This document shows positions 42,953 through 51,513 of a stretch of 64,000 nucleotides of DNA, one piece after another; the first letter of the stretch is position 1, and each line of letters opens with the position of its first letter. The notes beneath the pieces are model-generated. The model was not told where the DNA came from. It ran no database searches and worked only from the letters and a program-made list of their open reading frames with translations. The DNA is from Microcoleus sp. EPA2. GTDB lineage: Bacteria > Cyanobacteriota > Cyanobacteriia > Cyanobacteriales > Microcoleaceae. The stretch spans positions 31,938 to 95,937 of the forward strand of contig JAHRFD010000027.1 in NCBI GenBank assembly GCA_020882975.1, read 5' to 3'. A program made the translations under genes and the position numbers.

Positions 42953-43170
42953 CAGCGCGGTGGAAACCGCGAGCGTAAAAAGTATCGCAAAGCATAGCAA
43001 ATTGTCGGCGAGTTATAGCAAATCCTCTCTCTTCTCTTCCTTCGCGTTCTTCGCGCCTTCGCGGTTAAATCATATGGCTGGTTAATGCTGGGTATCGCCG
43101 TGTTGATTAGGAAAATACTTCGATAGTAGGGCTATAATGATTGATAATTATTAAAAACAGACTCATAAAC

Positions 43171-44649
43171 ATGGTGCAATTAACCGCAACAGTCTCGGCT
43201 CAAGAGTTAGCAAGTTTAGCCGTAGATTTGATTAAGAAATCGGGTTGTGAATACGGTGATGTGCGTTTTTGTGCTTACCGAAGGCAGAGTCTGTACGCGC
43301 GCGATCGCTCTTTAAGCAATATCTCTGATAATGTTAGTTCTGGTTTTGGTGTGCGAGTGCTTCTAGACGGCGCTTGGGGCTTTGCTGCCAGTCACAATCG
43401 TACAGCGGCTGAGGTTGCCAGAATTGTTGCTTTGGCTGTAGAAATCGCCAAAGGTAGTCGCTTGACTCAAAAAGAACCGGTGCGGTTAGTGCCTGTTGAC
43501 AAATATGTCGATCGCTACGTTACGCCGATCGCCATTGACCCGTTTTCTGTACCAGTCGCTGACAAAGCAGAACTACTACTAAATATTAACACACAACTGT
43601 TAGAGCGAGGCGATCGAGGCATCAAAAAAGCTTTTTCTTTTCTGCAATTTAACCGCGAAGATAAAGTTTTTGCTTCCACTGAAGGCTCGCTAATTGAACA
43701 GACAATTCACCGCAGTTATCCAGGTTTTGGCTGTACGGCAATTGCGGGCGGCGATGCCAAAAGTCGCAGTTACGAACGCCCGCCCTTAAATCTGGGTTAC
43801 GAACACATCAATCCGGCGGATTTGCTGAGTCAAATAGATAGAGTTGCTGCCGAAGCAATTGAGAAAGTTGCCGCTCCAAAAGCAGCGCCAGGTATTTGCA
43901 AATCTCTGATTCTCAAACCGACAAACTTGTTTTTAACCATCCACGAATCCGTCGGACATCCAACGGAATTAGACCGAGTTTATGGCTATGAATCGAATTT
44001 TGCAGGCACGAGCTTTGCTACTACGGATAAGTTAAATAAACTGCAATACGCCGCACCTTGGGTAAACTTTAAGTGCGATCGCACTCAACCGGCCGGTCGC
44101 GGTACAATGGGTTACGATGATGAGGGCGTAAAATCACAGGATTGGTACGTTGTCAAGGATGGAATTTTAGTCGATTATCTCACCGACAGAGAAACAGCTT
44201 ATCGCCTCGGACGTTCCAGCAGCAACGGTTCTGCCTGCGCTGACAGTTGGTCGAGCGTGCCGATGGTCAGAATTCCTAATTTGGGATTGGAACCGGGCCC
44301 GGATGGCGGTAGTCATACTGCTACTTTGGATGAGATGATTGCGGATACGGAAGATGGGATTTTAATCGACGGTACTGGCAGTTTTTCCATCGATCAGCAG
44401 CGGCGTAATTTTCAATTCGGTGGTGATGCTTTTTGGAAGGTGGAAAAAGGTAAAGTTGTCGGAATGTTGAAGGATGTCACTTATCATTCGATGAGCACTG
44501 ATTTCTGGAATCAAGTAGATGCGATCGGACCTGCTTCGGAACGGGTTCAGTGCGGGACTAATAGATGTGGTAAAGGTGAACCGATTCAGATAGCTCAAAT
44601 GACTCACGCTTGTGTACCGGTGCGTGTTAGGGATATTCAAATTGGGTAA
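43171..44649 (+). CDS. tldD: TldD-family metalloprotease
   Basis: The 492-residue protein matches TldD: the metal motif HESVGHPTELDR contains HExxxH (His258, Glu259, His263), with SLSNISDNVSSGFGVRVLLD near the N-terminus and EDGILIDGTGSFSIDQQRRNFQFGGD near the end (named only by its ends). TldD and TldE together form a protease acting on unfolded peptides, for example in RiPP maturation or CcdA degradation. ATG 43171 is used; upstream in-frame TTG 43141 is discounted. The partner pmbA lies about 230 bases downstream on the same strand. Confidence 0.93.
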   Translation: MVQLTATVSAQELASLAVDLIKKSGCEYGDVRFCAYRRQSLYARDRSLSNISDNVSSGFGVRVLLDGAWGFAASHNRTAAEVARIVALAVEIAKGSRLTQKEPVRLVPVDKYVDRYVTPIAIDPFSVPVADKAELLLNINTQLLERGDRGIKKAFSFLQFNREDKVFASTEGSLIEQTIHRSYPGFGCTAIAGGDAKSRSYERPPLNLGYEHINPADLLSQIDRVAAEAIEKVAAPKAAPGICKSLILKPTNLFLTIHESVGHPTELDRVYGYESNFAGTSFATTDKLNKLQYAAPWVNFKCDRTQPAGRGTMGYDDEGVKSQDWYVVKDGILVDYLTDRETAYRLGRSSSNGSACADSWSSVPMVRIPNLGLEPGPDGGSHTATLDEMIADTEDGILIDGTGSFSIDQQRRNFQFGGDAFWKVEKGKVVGMLKDVTYHSMSTDFWNQVDAIGPASERVQCGTNRCGKGEPIQIAQMTHACVPVRVRDIQIG

Positions 44650-44814
44650 GAGGGGCTAGGGCATTGGTGACTGTTAACTGATAACTATACCAATTAAAAA
44701 AAAGAATGCAACAGTAGTCTTGTCCCTCCCCTTTCTAAGGGGGGGTTAGGGTAAAAGATTGTTGCACGATTTTAGAGCAATGGTATTAATCACTAATTCC
44801 CCATGCTATGAATG

Positions 44815-44876
44815 CCTAATTACCAATTCCCAATTCCCAATCACCAATGCCCCATTCCCAATTACCATTTACCATT
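44815..44876. repeat. Heptanucleotide repeat (ccaattc)n directly before the pmbA start codon
   Basis: Eight or so heptamers (ccaattc, ccaatca, ccaatgc, cccattc, ccaatta, ccattta) run right up to the start codon of pmbA. They leave no room for a Shine-Dalgarno sequence. Confidence 0.85.
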
Positions 44877-46223
44877 ATGACTTTAACAACATCTCCCGCA
44901 ATTATAAGTGAAGACCAAGCCTTATCTTTACTGGAAAAGGTAGTCAAACAATCCCAAGCCGAGGAAGTATTTGTCAGTCTTTCTACTGGGGAAGAATCTC
45001 TTTCTCGATTCTCGGAAAATCAAATCAGCCAAAATATCAGCAAAACTGTATTTAGCCTCAACATTACTAGCTATTTTGGTAACAAAAGTGCCTCTGCTGC
45101 TGTTACCGATTTTGATGTAGATGCGATCGCCCAAACCGTCAAACGATCGCAGGAATTGGCCAAAATTGCCCCCGCAGACCCCGAATGGATGCCGCTCTTA
45201 CCGCCTCAAAGCTACGATTCGACTCCGGCGGCCTTTGACGCAGCAACGGCCGCTGCATCGCCTCTAGCACGGGCAGAAATGGTACAGCAGGCTTGCGCGA
45301 TCGCCTCCCAAGCAGGTGCTAATGCTTCCGGTACTTTGAGCACGGAGGCGTCATTGTATGCGATCGCATCCAGCACCGGACTCCGCGCCTGTAACCATTC
45401 TACAGAGGCGAATTTCAGCTTTACTACTCGCATTGACAACGGTTCTAGCTGGAGTGAAAGCACAGCTTGGAGTATTAGTCAACTGCCGATCGCGCAATTA
45501 GCAGAACAAGTTGTCGATCGCGCGATCGCATCCCGCAACCCGCGCGACATCACTCCCGGCATTTATCCTGTAATCTTTGATGGTGCGGCGTTTGCGGATT
45601 TGCTACCCTGGGTAATTTGGGGGATGGATGCGAGGGCGGCGGATGAAGGGCGATCGTTTATGTCGATCGCAGATGAAACCGGAAAACCCGTGGGAAACCG
45701 CGCGGGCGAACAACTTTTCAGCCCCCTGGTACAAGTACAGCGCGATCCGGCACATCCTTTACTGCGATCGGGTAATTTTTTCAGCGATGGATTAAGCAAT
45801 AACTATTTGGAAATCATCAAAAATGGCATCCCTCAAAGCTTGTCTTATTCCCGCTATTGGGCAGCCCAAAAAGGTAAAGAATCAAAAGGTGCTTATTACC
45901 CGATCGTGATGACAGGTTCAGACCAAAGTTTAGCAGATTTAATCGCTCAAACCGAACGCGGAATTTTCGTCAGTCGAGCTTGGTACGTTAACTACGTCAA
46001 TCCCAAAACATCGGAAGTAACAGGAATGACTCGTGACGGTACTTTTTGGATTGAAAACGGCAAGATTGCTTACCCGATTAAAAACTTGCGTTTCAATCAG
46101 AGTTTACCCAATATGTTGCGCGATGTAGATAGCCTGAGTGAAGTAAAACGTTATGGCGGTAGTGTAGTACCAGCAGTGCGCGTGAAAGCCTTTAATTTTA
46201 CCAGTATTACTGATAGTTTGTAA
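44877..46223 (+). CDS. pmbA: TldE/PmbA-family protease subunit
   Basis: The 448-residue protein is the TldD partner. It has the N-terminal fold (EEVFVSLSTGEESLSRFSEN) and the C-terminal beta domain (GIFVSRAWYVNYVNPKTSEV, TRDGTFWIENGKIAYPIKNL) but lacks an HExxxH site, as expected for TldE. ATG 44877 (MTLTTSPAII) is chosen. An in-frame ATG 30 bases upstream would add MPHSQLPFTI, which is only translated heptamer repeat. Confidence 0.92.
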   Translation: MTLTTSPAIISEDQALSLLEKVVKQSQAEEVFVSLSTGEESLSRFSENQISQNISKTVFSLNITSYFGNKSASAAVTDFDVDAIAQTVKRSQELAKIAPADPEWMPLLPPQSYDSTPAAFDAATAAASPLARAEMVQQACAIASQAGANASGTLSTEASLYAIASSTGLRACNHSTEANFSFTTRIDNGSSWSESTAWSISQLPIAQLAEQVVDRAIASRNPRDITPGIYPVIFDGAAFADLLPWVIWGMDARAADEGRSFMSIADETGKPVGNRAGEQLFSPLVQVQRDPAHPLLRSGNFFSDGLSNNYLEIIKNGIPQSLSYSRYWAAQKGKESKGAYYPIVMTGSDQSLADLIAQTERGIFVSRAWYVNYVNPKTSEVTGMTRDGTFWIENGKIAYPIKNLRFNQSLPNMLRDVDSLSEVKRYGGSVVPAVRVKAFNFTSITDSL

Positions 46224-46229
46224 CCCAAA

Positions 46230-46917
46230 ATTTACCAGAATTTGTAGGGGCGGGTTATACCAACAATCATTGCCAATAATTGACAATCTAAATAAACCCG
46301 CCCCCACCCAATATTTCCCAGAATTTGTAGGGGCGGGTTATACCAACAATCATTGCCAATAATTGACAATCTAAATAAACCCGCCCCCACCCAAAATTTA
46401 CCAGAATTTGTAGGGGCGGGTTATACCAACAATCATTGCCAATAATTGACAATCTAAATAAACCCGCCCCCACCCAAAATTTCCCAGAATTTGTAGGGGC
46501 GGGTTATACCAACAATCATTGCCAATAATTGACAATCTAAATAAACCCGCCCCCACCCAATATTTCCCAGAATTTGTAGGGGCGGATTATACCAACAATC
46601 ATTGCCAATAATCGACAATCTAAATAAACCCGCCCCCACCCAATATTTCCCAGAATTTGTAGGGGCGGGTTATATCAAATCCGGTAGCATCGGAATTATT
46701 CAGAACTCTATTCTCTCCCTCTGTGTCCTCTGTGTTCTCTGCGGTTAAATCATTCCGATGTAACCGGAAACAATATTATACCAACAATCATTGCCAATAA
46801 TCGACAATCTAAATAAACCCGCCCCCACCCAATATTTCCCAGAATTTGTAGGGGCGGATTATACCAACAATCATTGCCAATAATCGACAATCTAAATAAA
46901 CCCGCCCCCACCCAATA
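46230..46917 (+). repeat. 83-bp tandem repeat array, seven units, one split by an insertion
   Basis: Units anchored at tttgtaggggcgg start at 46241, 46324, 46407, 46490, 46573, 46656 and 46845. The period is exactly 83 except for the last step, 189 = 83 + 106, because of an insertion. Each unit has inverted arms (ggggcgggtt / aacccgcccc) around ccaacaatcattgcc and aattgacaatctaaat. A few point variants (cgacaatc, ggcggatta) are shared by later units. Short frames on the minus strand through the array are artefacts. Confidence 0.95.
46675..46775 (+). mobile_element. MITE-like insertion (101 bp) in the tandem array
   Basis: The array word gggttata|ccaac is split by 101 bases plus a duplicated ttata (46670-46674 and 46776-46780). 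The insert ends carry inverted repeats tccggtagcatcggaatta and aatcattccgatgtaaccgg. The interior is ctctgtgtcctctgtgttct followed by gcggttaaat. Matching copies: 7706 (inverted), 11397 (partial), and cores at 735, 22752, 35263 and 55915. It has no open frame. Confidence 0.88.
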
Positions 46918-46953
46918 GTAAATTGCAATCTACCTCTTTAATCTAATCGAAAA

Positions 46954-47388
46954 ATGCTAGAGATACGTGAAGTTAACAACCAACAAGAATTAGAAAAAAT
47001 GTTCCATCAGCGCTGGCTGGTTTTGCGATCGCCCCTAGGCATGGAAAAGGGTAGCGAAAGAGACAATCACGAAGATACTGCTGTTCATTTAATCGCCCTT
47101 TGCGATCGCCAAATTATTGCTTCAGCCCGACTGCGCGAATCATCCCCAGGAGTAGGAAACATCAGCTACGTTGCCGTGCTTCCTGAATTTCAAAATCAGG
47201 GAATTGGCACTAAATTAATTGAAAACTTAATCGTCAAAGCTCAGCAAAAAAATCTCAAAGCTGTCAGACTTATGTCTCGAATGAACGCCATTAAATTTTA
47301 CCATAAACTCGGATTTTCCGAACAAGACAAGCCCTTTGAATTCCTGGGAATTCCGCACATATTCATGCAGTTAGAAATTCCAGCATGA
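46954..47388 (+). CDS. GNAT-family N-acetyltransferase
   Basis: The 144-residue protein has the GNAT core: SARLRESSPGVGNISYVAVL (strands 3-4) and the acetyl-CoA loop PEFQNQGIGTKLI (Q-x-x-G-x-G type), followed by VRLMSRMNAIKFYHKLGF (the conserved N...FYxKxGF). It acetylates an amine on an unknown substrate. The size is normal. ATG 46954 comes soon after the tandem array, so the array lies in the 5' region of this gene. Confidence 0.9.
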   Translation: MLEIREVNNQQELEKMFHQRWLVLRSPLGMEKGSERDNHEDTAVHLIALCDRQIIASARLRESSPGVGNISYVAVLPEFQNQGIGTKLIENLIVKAQQKNLKAVRLMSRMNAIKFYHKLGFSEQDKPFEFLGIPHIFMQLEIPA

Positions 47389-47690
47389 TTTCTAGGGCGA
47401 TCGCCCAGAGTCAAAAATTGAATTAACCATGAAACCTCTACTCTTTTTGTGGTATGGCTTTGGGGGTATCTATTCCGGTGGCGGGGGCTCCAAGTCCCAG
47501 GAAATTTAAAATTTTGAGGAGCCGACGCATCTAGGTTGTGGTAGATTATTATTTCTGATAACTTAGAATTAAAACCAGCTACTATAGTCATCAGTCAGTT
47601 ATCAGTTGTCCGTTGTCCGTTACCTGTTCTCTGTTCTCAGTAGTAACAAACAACCAATAACAAATAACAAATAACAAATAACCATAACTA
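47389..47690. other. Intergenic region before the THUMP methyltransferase, with heptamer repeats
   Basis: Contains an acttggagcccccgccaccg-type segment (minus strand) around 47480 and repeats cagttatcagttgtccgttg with period 7. It ends with (aacaaat)n directly before ATG 47691 (47644-47690). No gene. Confidence 0.6.
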
Positions 47691-48815
47691 ATGAATCAAT
47701 ACTTTGCTACAGTGGCGCGCGGATTAGAAAATATTGCCGCCCAAGAATTAGAAAAATTAGGAGCACAGGATGTACAGCCAGATTTTACTGGGGTCTACTT
47801 TTCGGGCGATCGCGCTTTATTGTATCGTGTAAATCTGTGGTCTAGAACCATTTTTCGAGTCCTAGTACCCATCGCCGAATTCCAGTGTTACAACTCAGAT
47901 ATGCTGTACCGCGCAGTCCAGAAAATCTCTTGGGATGAATTTTTGAATGCTGACAATACTTTAGCAGTCAACTGTACGGGTGGCAATGAAAAATTGAACC
48001 ACACTCATTTTACAGCTTTGCAGGTCAAAAATGCGATCGCCGACCAACAGCGCCATCAATTTAACAAACGTTCGAGTGTGGATGTCGAAAATCCAGATTT
48101 GCTGATTAATATTCACATTCATCGAGATAGAGCTATCTTAAGTTTAGACAGTTCTGGCGGCAGTTTGCACCGACGGGGATATCGGCCCGCAATGGGCATG
48201 GCACCCTTAAAAGAAACCCTAGCTGCGGCTTTGTTGGACATGGCAGAATGGACACCAGACTTACCTTTTTTAGACCCCATGTGTGGTTCGGGAACTTTAC
48301 CTTTAGAAGCTAGTTTAAAGGGTTTGAATATTGCACCAGGATTGTTTCGAGACAAGTTTGGATTTATGAGTTGGCGAGATTTTGACGAACCCTTATGGGA
48401 TAAATTGTGGGCAGAAGCCGAGAATAGCGAATTACCACAACTTAAGCAAGTGGTTGCAGGATGCGATCGCGATTCTGATATGTTAACCCAAGCTAGAATC
48501 AATGCACAGCAAGCAGGTCTTTCAGGTAAGATCGAGTTTGCTCACACCGAGTTATCTGAATTGGAACCACCGGCAGATAGTGGCGTTCTCATTTGCAATC
48601 CTCCCTACGGAGAAAGGCTAGGCGATGCTAAGGAATTGGGAGAACTTTATAAGATGTTAGGGGATATTTTCAAGCAGCGTTTTAAAGGTTGGAATGCGTT
48701 TATATTGACTGGAAATAAGGAATTGGGGAAACAAGTTGGTCTGAGAACGTCCAAGCGAATTCCTGTTTTCAACGGTTCCATTCCTTGTACTTTGCTAAAA
48801 TATGAACTGTATTGA
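47691..48815 (+). CDS. THUMP-domain class I SAM-dependent RNA methyltransferase (RlmL-type N2-guanine)
   Basis: The 374-residue protein has an N-terminal ferredoxin-like/THUMP region (TVARGLENIAAQELEKLGAQ; SVDVENPDLLINIHIHRDRA) and a C-terminal Rossmann methyltransferase with LDPMCGSGTLPLEA (SAM motif I) and CNPPYGERLG (NPPY catalytic motif). This is the arrangement of the N-terminal half of RlmL, which makes m2G in 23S rRNA; tRNA-directed Trm14 is similar. The start follows heptamer repeats without a Shine-Dalgarno sequence. Confidence 0.88.
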   Translation: MNQYFATVARGLENIAAQELEKLGAQDVQPDFTGVYFSGDRALLYRVNLWSRTIFRVLVPIAEFQCYNSDMLYRAVQKISWDEFLNADNTLAVNCTGGNEKLNHTHFTALQVKNAIADQQRHQFNKRSSVDVENPDLLINIHIHRDRAILSLDSSGGSLHRRGYRPAMGMAPLKETLAAALLDMAEWTPDLPFLDPMCGSGTLPLEASLKGLNIAPGLFRDKFGFMSWRDFDEPLWDKLWAEAENSELPQLKQVVAGCDRDSDMLTQARINAQQAGLSGKIEFAHTELSELEPPADSGVLICNPPYGERLGDAKELGELYKMLGDIFKQRFKGWNAFILTGNKELGKQVGLRTSKRIPVFNGSIPCTLLKYELY

Positions 48816-48881
48816 GTATTTCTCATAAATATCTAACTCTAGTTGACAATGACGCATATTGATTAAAACAGGTTAGGCAAA

Positions 48882-49736
48882 ATGAAAATCTTTGAATTAG
48901 ACGAACATAAACTGATTTTGGGAGATGTGTTAGAAGTCCTTTCTCATGAAATCAAAGACAACTCAATTGATTTGATTTTTGCCGACCCTCCCTATAATAT
49001 TGGCAAAAATTTTGATGGATTTAAAGACAAGTGGGAATCAGAAAGCGATTATTTAGAATGGAGTTATACTTGGTTAAATTTATGTATTAATAAGCTCAAA
49101 CCTAACGGCAGCTTGTATCTGATGGCTTCCACTCAATGTATGCCTTACTTTGATATATATTTGCGCGATCGTTTAACAATTCTTTCTCGTATAGTGTGGT
49201 ATTATGACAGTTCGGGAGTCCAAGCAAAAAAATATTACGGTTCTCTGTACGAACCAATTTTATATTGTGTCAAAGACAAACGAAATTATACATTTAATTC
49301 CTCAGATATTCTGGTTGAAGCAAAAACTGGAGCTGTCAGAAAACTAATTGATTACCGCAAGTCTACACCATCAGTATATAATTCTGAAAAAGTTCCAGGT
49401 AATGTATGGGAGTTTCCGAGAGTCAGATATCGTATGCCCCAATATGAAGATCATCCTACCCAAAAACCCACATCTTTGTTAGAACGAATTATCAAAGCAA
49501 GTAGTAATGAGGGAGACATCGTATTAGACGTATTTTCTGGAACTTTTACCACATCATTTGTTGCCAAGCAGCTTAACAGAAAGTCAATCGGAATAGAATT
49601 ACAAGAAAAATATGTAGAAATAGGATTAAATAGATTACAGATTACTCCTGACGACAATCAAGAGGATCAAATCTCCGAAGTCAATTCAGTTGCAAGTTCA
49701 CCAAAACAACTAACACTCAATTTACACTTTCAATAA
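48882..49736 (+). CDS. Type II DNA adenine methyltransferase, YhdJ-like (beta class)
   Basis: The 284-residue enzyme has the order DPPY (residues 35-38, FADPPYNIGKNFDG) then FSGTF (218-222), i.e. catalytic motif before SAM motif as in beta-class methyltransferases. Segments such as SRIVWYYDSSGVQAKK, GSLYEPILYCVKD and KVPGNVWEFPRVRY resemble E. coli YhdJ, which methylates ATGCAT. Methylation would protect against the nuclease encoded one base downstream. The gene is AT-rich compared with its neighbours, suggesting transfer. Confidence 0.88.
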   Translation: MKIFELDEHKLILGDVLEVLSHEIKDNSIDLIFADPPYNIGKNFDGFKDKWESESDYLEWSYTWLNLCINKLKPNGSLYLMASTQCMPYFDIYLRDRLTILSRIVWYYDSSGVQAKKYYGSLYEPILYCVKDKRNYTFNSSDILVEAKTGAVRKLIDYRKSTPSVYNSEKVPGNVWEFPRVRYRMPQYEDHPTQKPTSLLERIIKASSNEGDIVLDVFSGTFTTSFVAKQLNRKSIGIELQEKYVEIGLNRLQITPDDNQEDQISEVNSVASSPKQLTLNLHFQ

Positions 49737-49737
49737 A

Positions 49738-50883
49738 ATGGAACACGAATTTACAAAAACAATTAAGAAGATTTTACAAGAAAGATTTGGTGCTTCTGGT
49801 GAGCAAGTATTTGCGGTAAGCGAGCTAATTCAATATTTGAATATCAAAACTAAATCTGTAAATAAAGGCTCAAAATCAAGAGGAAGTTTTGCTAATTTAT
49901 ACGCTATATATGTTTTAGCTGAAGACTATTTTTTAAGAGGTTTTCATCAAAGCGAGAAATATTCAGATTATGAAGGTGCAGTTTATACAAATATTTTCAA
50001 GAGACAGCGCGAATTACCGTTTGGACAAAAGCTTCAGAACCATGCTTTGAACCACAGACTTAATGAAGAATTTAAAAGATATTTTCCGACTTGTGACTTT
50101 ATCCCAATTATGAGAAATTCAAAAACTAACAGGTATTGGTTTAACGAAAACTTATTAAAAGTTAAAATTCAGGAAAATGTACATAATATAGCAGAAACAG
50201 TAATTCTGATCGTTGATGCTTATGTTGAAGCTAAGAGAGATAGCTTTGAAAAGTTTTTGCAACTTTGTAAAGAGGCTCAAGCATTGACAGAGGGTCAAGT
50301 AATAGAATTTATAAAAGAAATAGTCGCGCCAACTGTAGATGCTAGAATATTTGAGATAGTCAGCTACAGTATATTAAAATACTACTATAGTGACCAATCG
50401 ATATATTGGGGCTATGAGGTTGATCAGCTCCAGCAAGAAAATTTACAACTGTTTAAAACAGGTAGAACAAATGCCAATGATGGCGGAATTGATTTTGTAA
50501 TGAAGCCTCTGGGAAGGTTTTTTCAGGTGACAGAAACTGTAGATATGAGTAAATATTTCCTAGACATTGATAAACTTGAAAAATATCCGATAACCTTTGT
50601 TGTTAAATCTTCAGATTCCCCTAATGAAATTAAACGTAAAATTGAAGCACAAGCTCGAAAACAGTATTCAATAAATGCGATAGTTTCACGTTACATGGAA
50701 TGTATAGAAGAAATAATTAATGTGGGTATTCTTATAGAAAGATTTGAAGAGGCTGTTGCCAAAGGATATTTAAATAATATGTTGAACGAAATTATTAAGC
50801 AGAGCAAATTGGAATTTAATTATGACGATGAGGAAGAAAGTCTGGAAATTGAACTGTTAGACACATCTATCGAAGATGAATGA
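49738..50883 (+). CDS. Putative type II restriction endonuclease
   Basis: The 381-residue protein starts one base after the methyltransferase stop codon (TAA-A-ATG), so the two form one unit. I do not recognise a named subfamily by sequence. A PD-(D/E)xK-like site is plausible in NDGGIDFVMKPLGRFFQVTE (Asp252, Gln263, Glu266), although the usual Lys is not obvious. The rest is Lys-, Tyr- and Asn-rich. Codon use is AT-biased like its partner. Context is the strongest evidence; it could also be another nuclease type. Confidence 0.7.
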   Translation: MEHEFTKTIKKILQERFGASGEQVFAVSELIQYLNIKTKSVNKGSKSRGSFANLYAIYVLAEDYFLRGFHQSEKYSDYEGAVYTNIFKRQRELPFGQKLQNHALNHRLNEEFKRYFPTCDFIPIMRNSKTNRYWFNENLLKVKIQENVHNIAETVILIVDAYVEAKRDSFEKFLQLCKEAQALTEGQVIEFIKEIVAPTVDARIFEIVSYSILKYYYSDQSIYWGYEVDQLQQENLQLFKTGRTNANDGGIDFVMKPLGRFFQVTETVDMSKYFLDIDKLEKYPITFVVKSSDSPNEIKRKIEAQARKQYSINAIVSRYMECIEEIINVGILIERFEEAVAKGYLNNMLNEIIKQSKLEFNYDDEEESLEIELLDTSIEDE

Positions 50884-50955
50884 TTCAATTTAACCCGGTT
50901 AAATTTGTAATAAGGACTCTTCGTCCTTACTACAAACGCAACTCAATACTGAGAA

Positions 50956-51375
50956 TTAAGGCTCGATTTTCACCGAAATAATCTTGTCGCCTTGGCGGAT
51001 AGCATTGACTACAGACATATCCTCAGTTTGACCAAAAGTTGTGTGAACTCCATCTAGATGAGACTGGGGAGAATGGCAAATAAAGAATTGACTACCACCC
51101 GTATTTTTGCCTGCGTGGGCCATCGATAAAGTTCCTGCCAAATGTTTGTGGGAGTTGATTTCGCAGTTAATTTTGTAACCAGGGCCACCTGTGCCATTAC
51201 CTTTTGGACAGCCGCCTTGGATCATAAAGTTAGGAATTACTCGGTGAAAGGAAAGTCCGTCGTAAAAACCTTTTTCTGCTAAGTCAACAAAATTCTTAAC
51301 TGTATTAGGCGCATCTGCATCAAACAATTCCAAATTGATTGTGCCTTTGTCCGTTTCCATAATCGCGCGGGTCAT
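50956..51375 (-). CDS. Cyclophilin-type peptidyl-prolyl isomerase
   Basis: The 139-residue protein is a small cyclophilin catalysing Xaa-Pro isomerisation. Motifs are [22 protein letters not shown] (active-site Arg and Phe/Met; only the ends matter) and [20 protein letters not shown]. The usual Trp for cyclosporin binding is replaced ([10 protein letters not shown]). No signal peptide, so it is cytoplasmic. It starts at ATG 51375 and appears monocistronic. Confidence 0.94.
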   Translation of the reverse strand: MTRAIMETDKGTINLELFDADAPNTVKNFVDLAEKGFYDGLSFHRVIPNFMIQGGCPKGNGTGGPGYKINCEINSHKHLAGTLSMAHAGKNTGGSQFFICHSPQSHLDGVHTTFGQTEDMSVVNAIRQGDKIISVKIEP

Positions 51376-51513
51376 GATTTTTCCTTGATTTCTAAAGTGA
51401 GCGTGTTGTCTGCGTGTGAGTTGCGGACTGCGCTTTGATAGCGACTGATTTCATCATATCGCTATGTTTTGGCTAAAGGAAGTGTAGCATACTATGGTAA
51501 CTATACCTTGAGC

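Noticed and set aside
46104..46639. Three near-identical minus-strand frames of 61-67 codons in the 83-bp array
   Set aside because: They arise from the repeat period and restate the same sequence; 83 is not a multiple of 3, so no continuous protein could be conserved.
46230..46917. CRISPR array
   Set aside because: The whole 83-bp unit is repeated, there are no unique spacers, and no cas genes are near.
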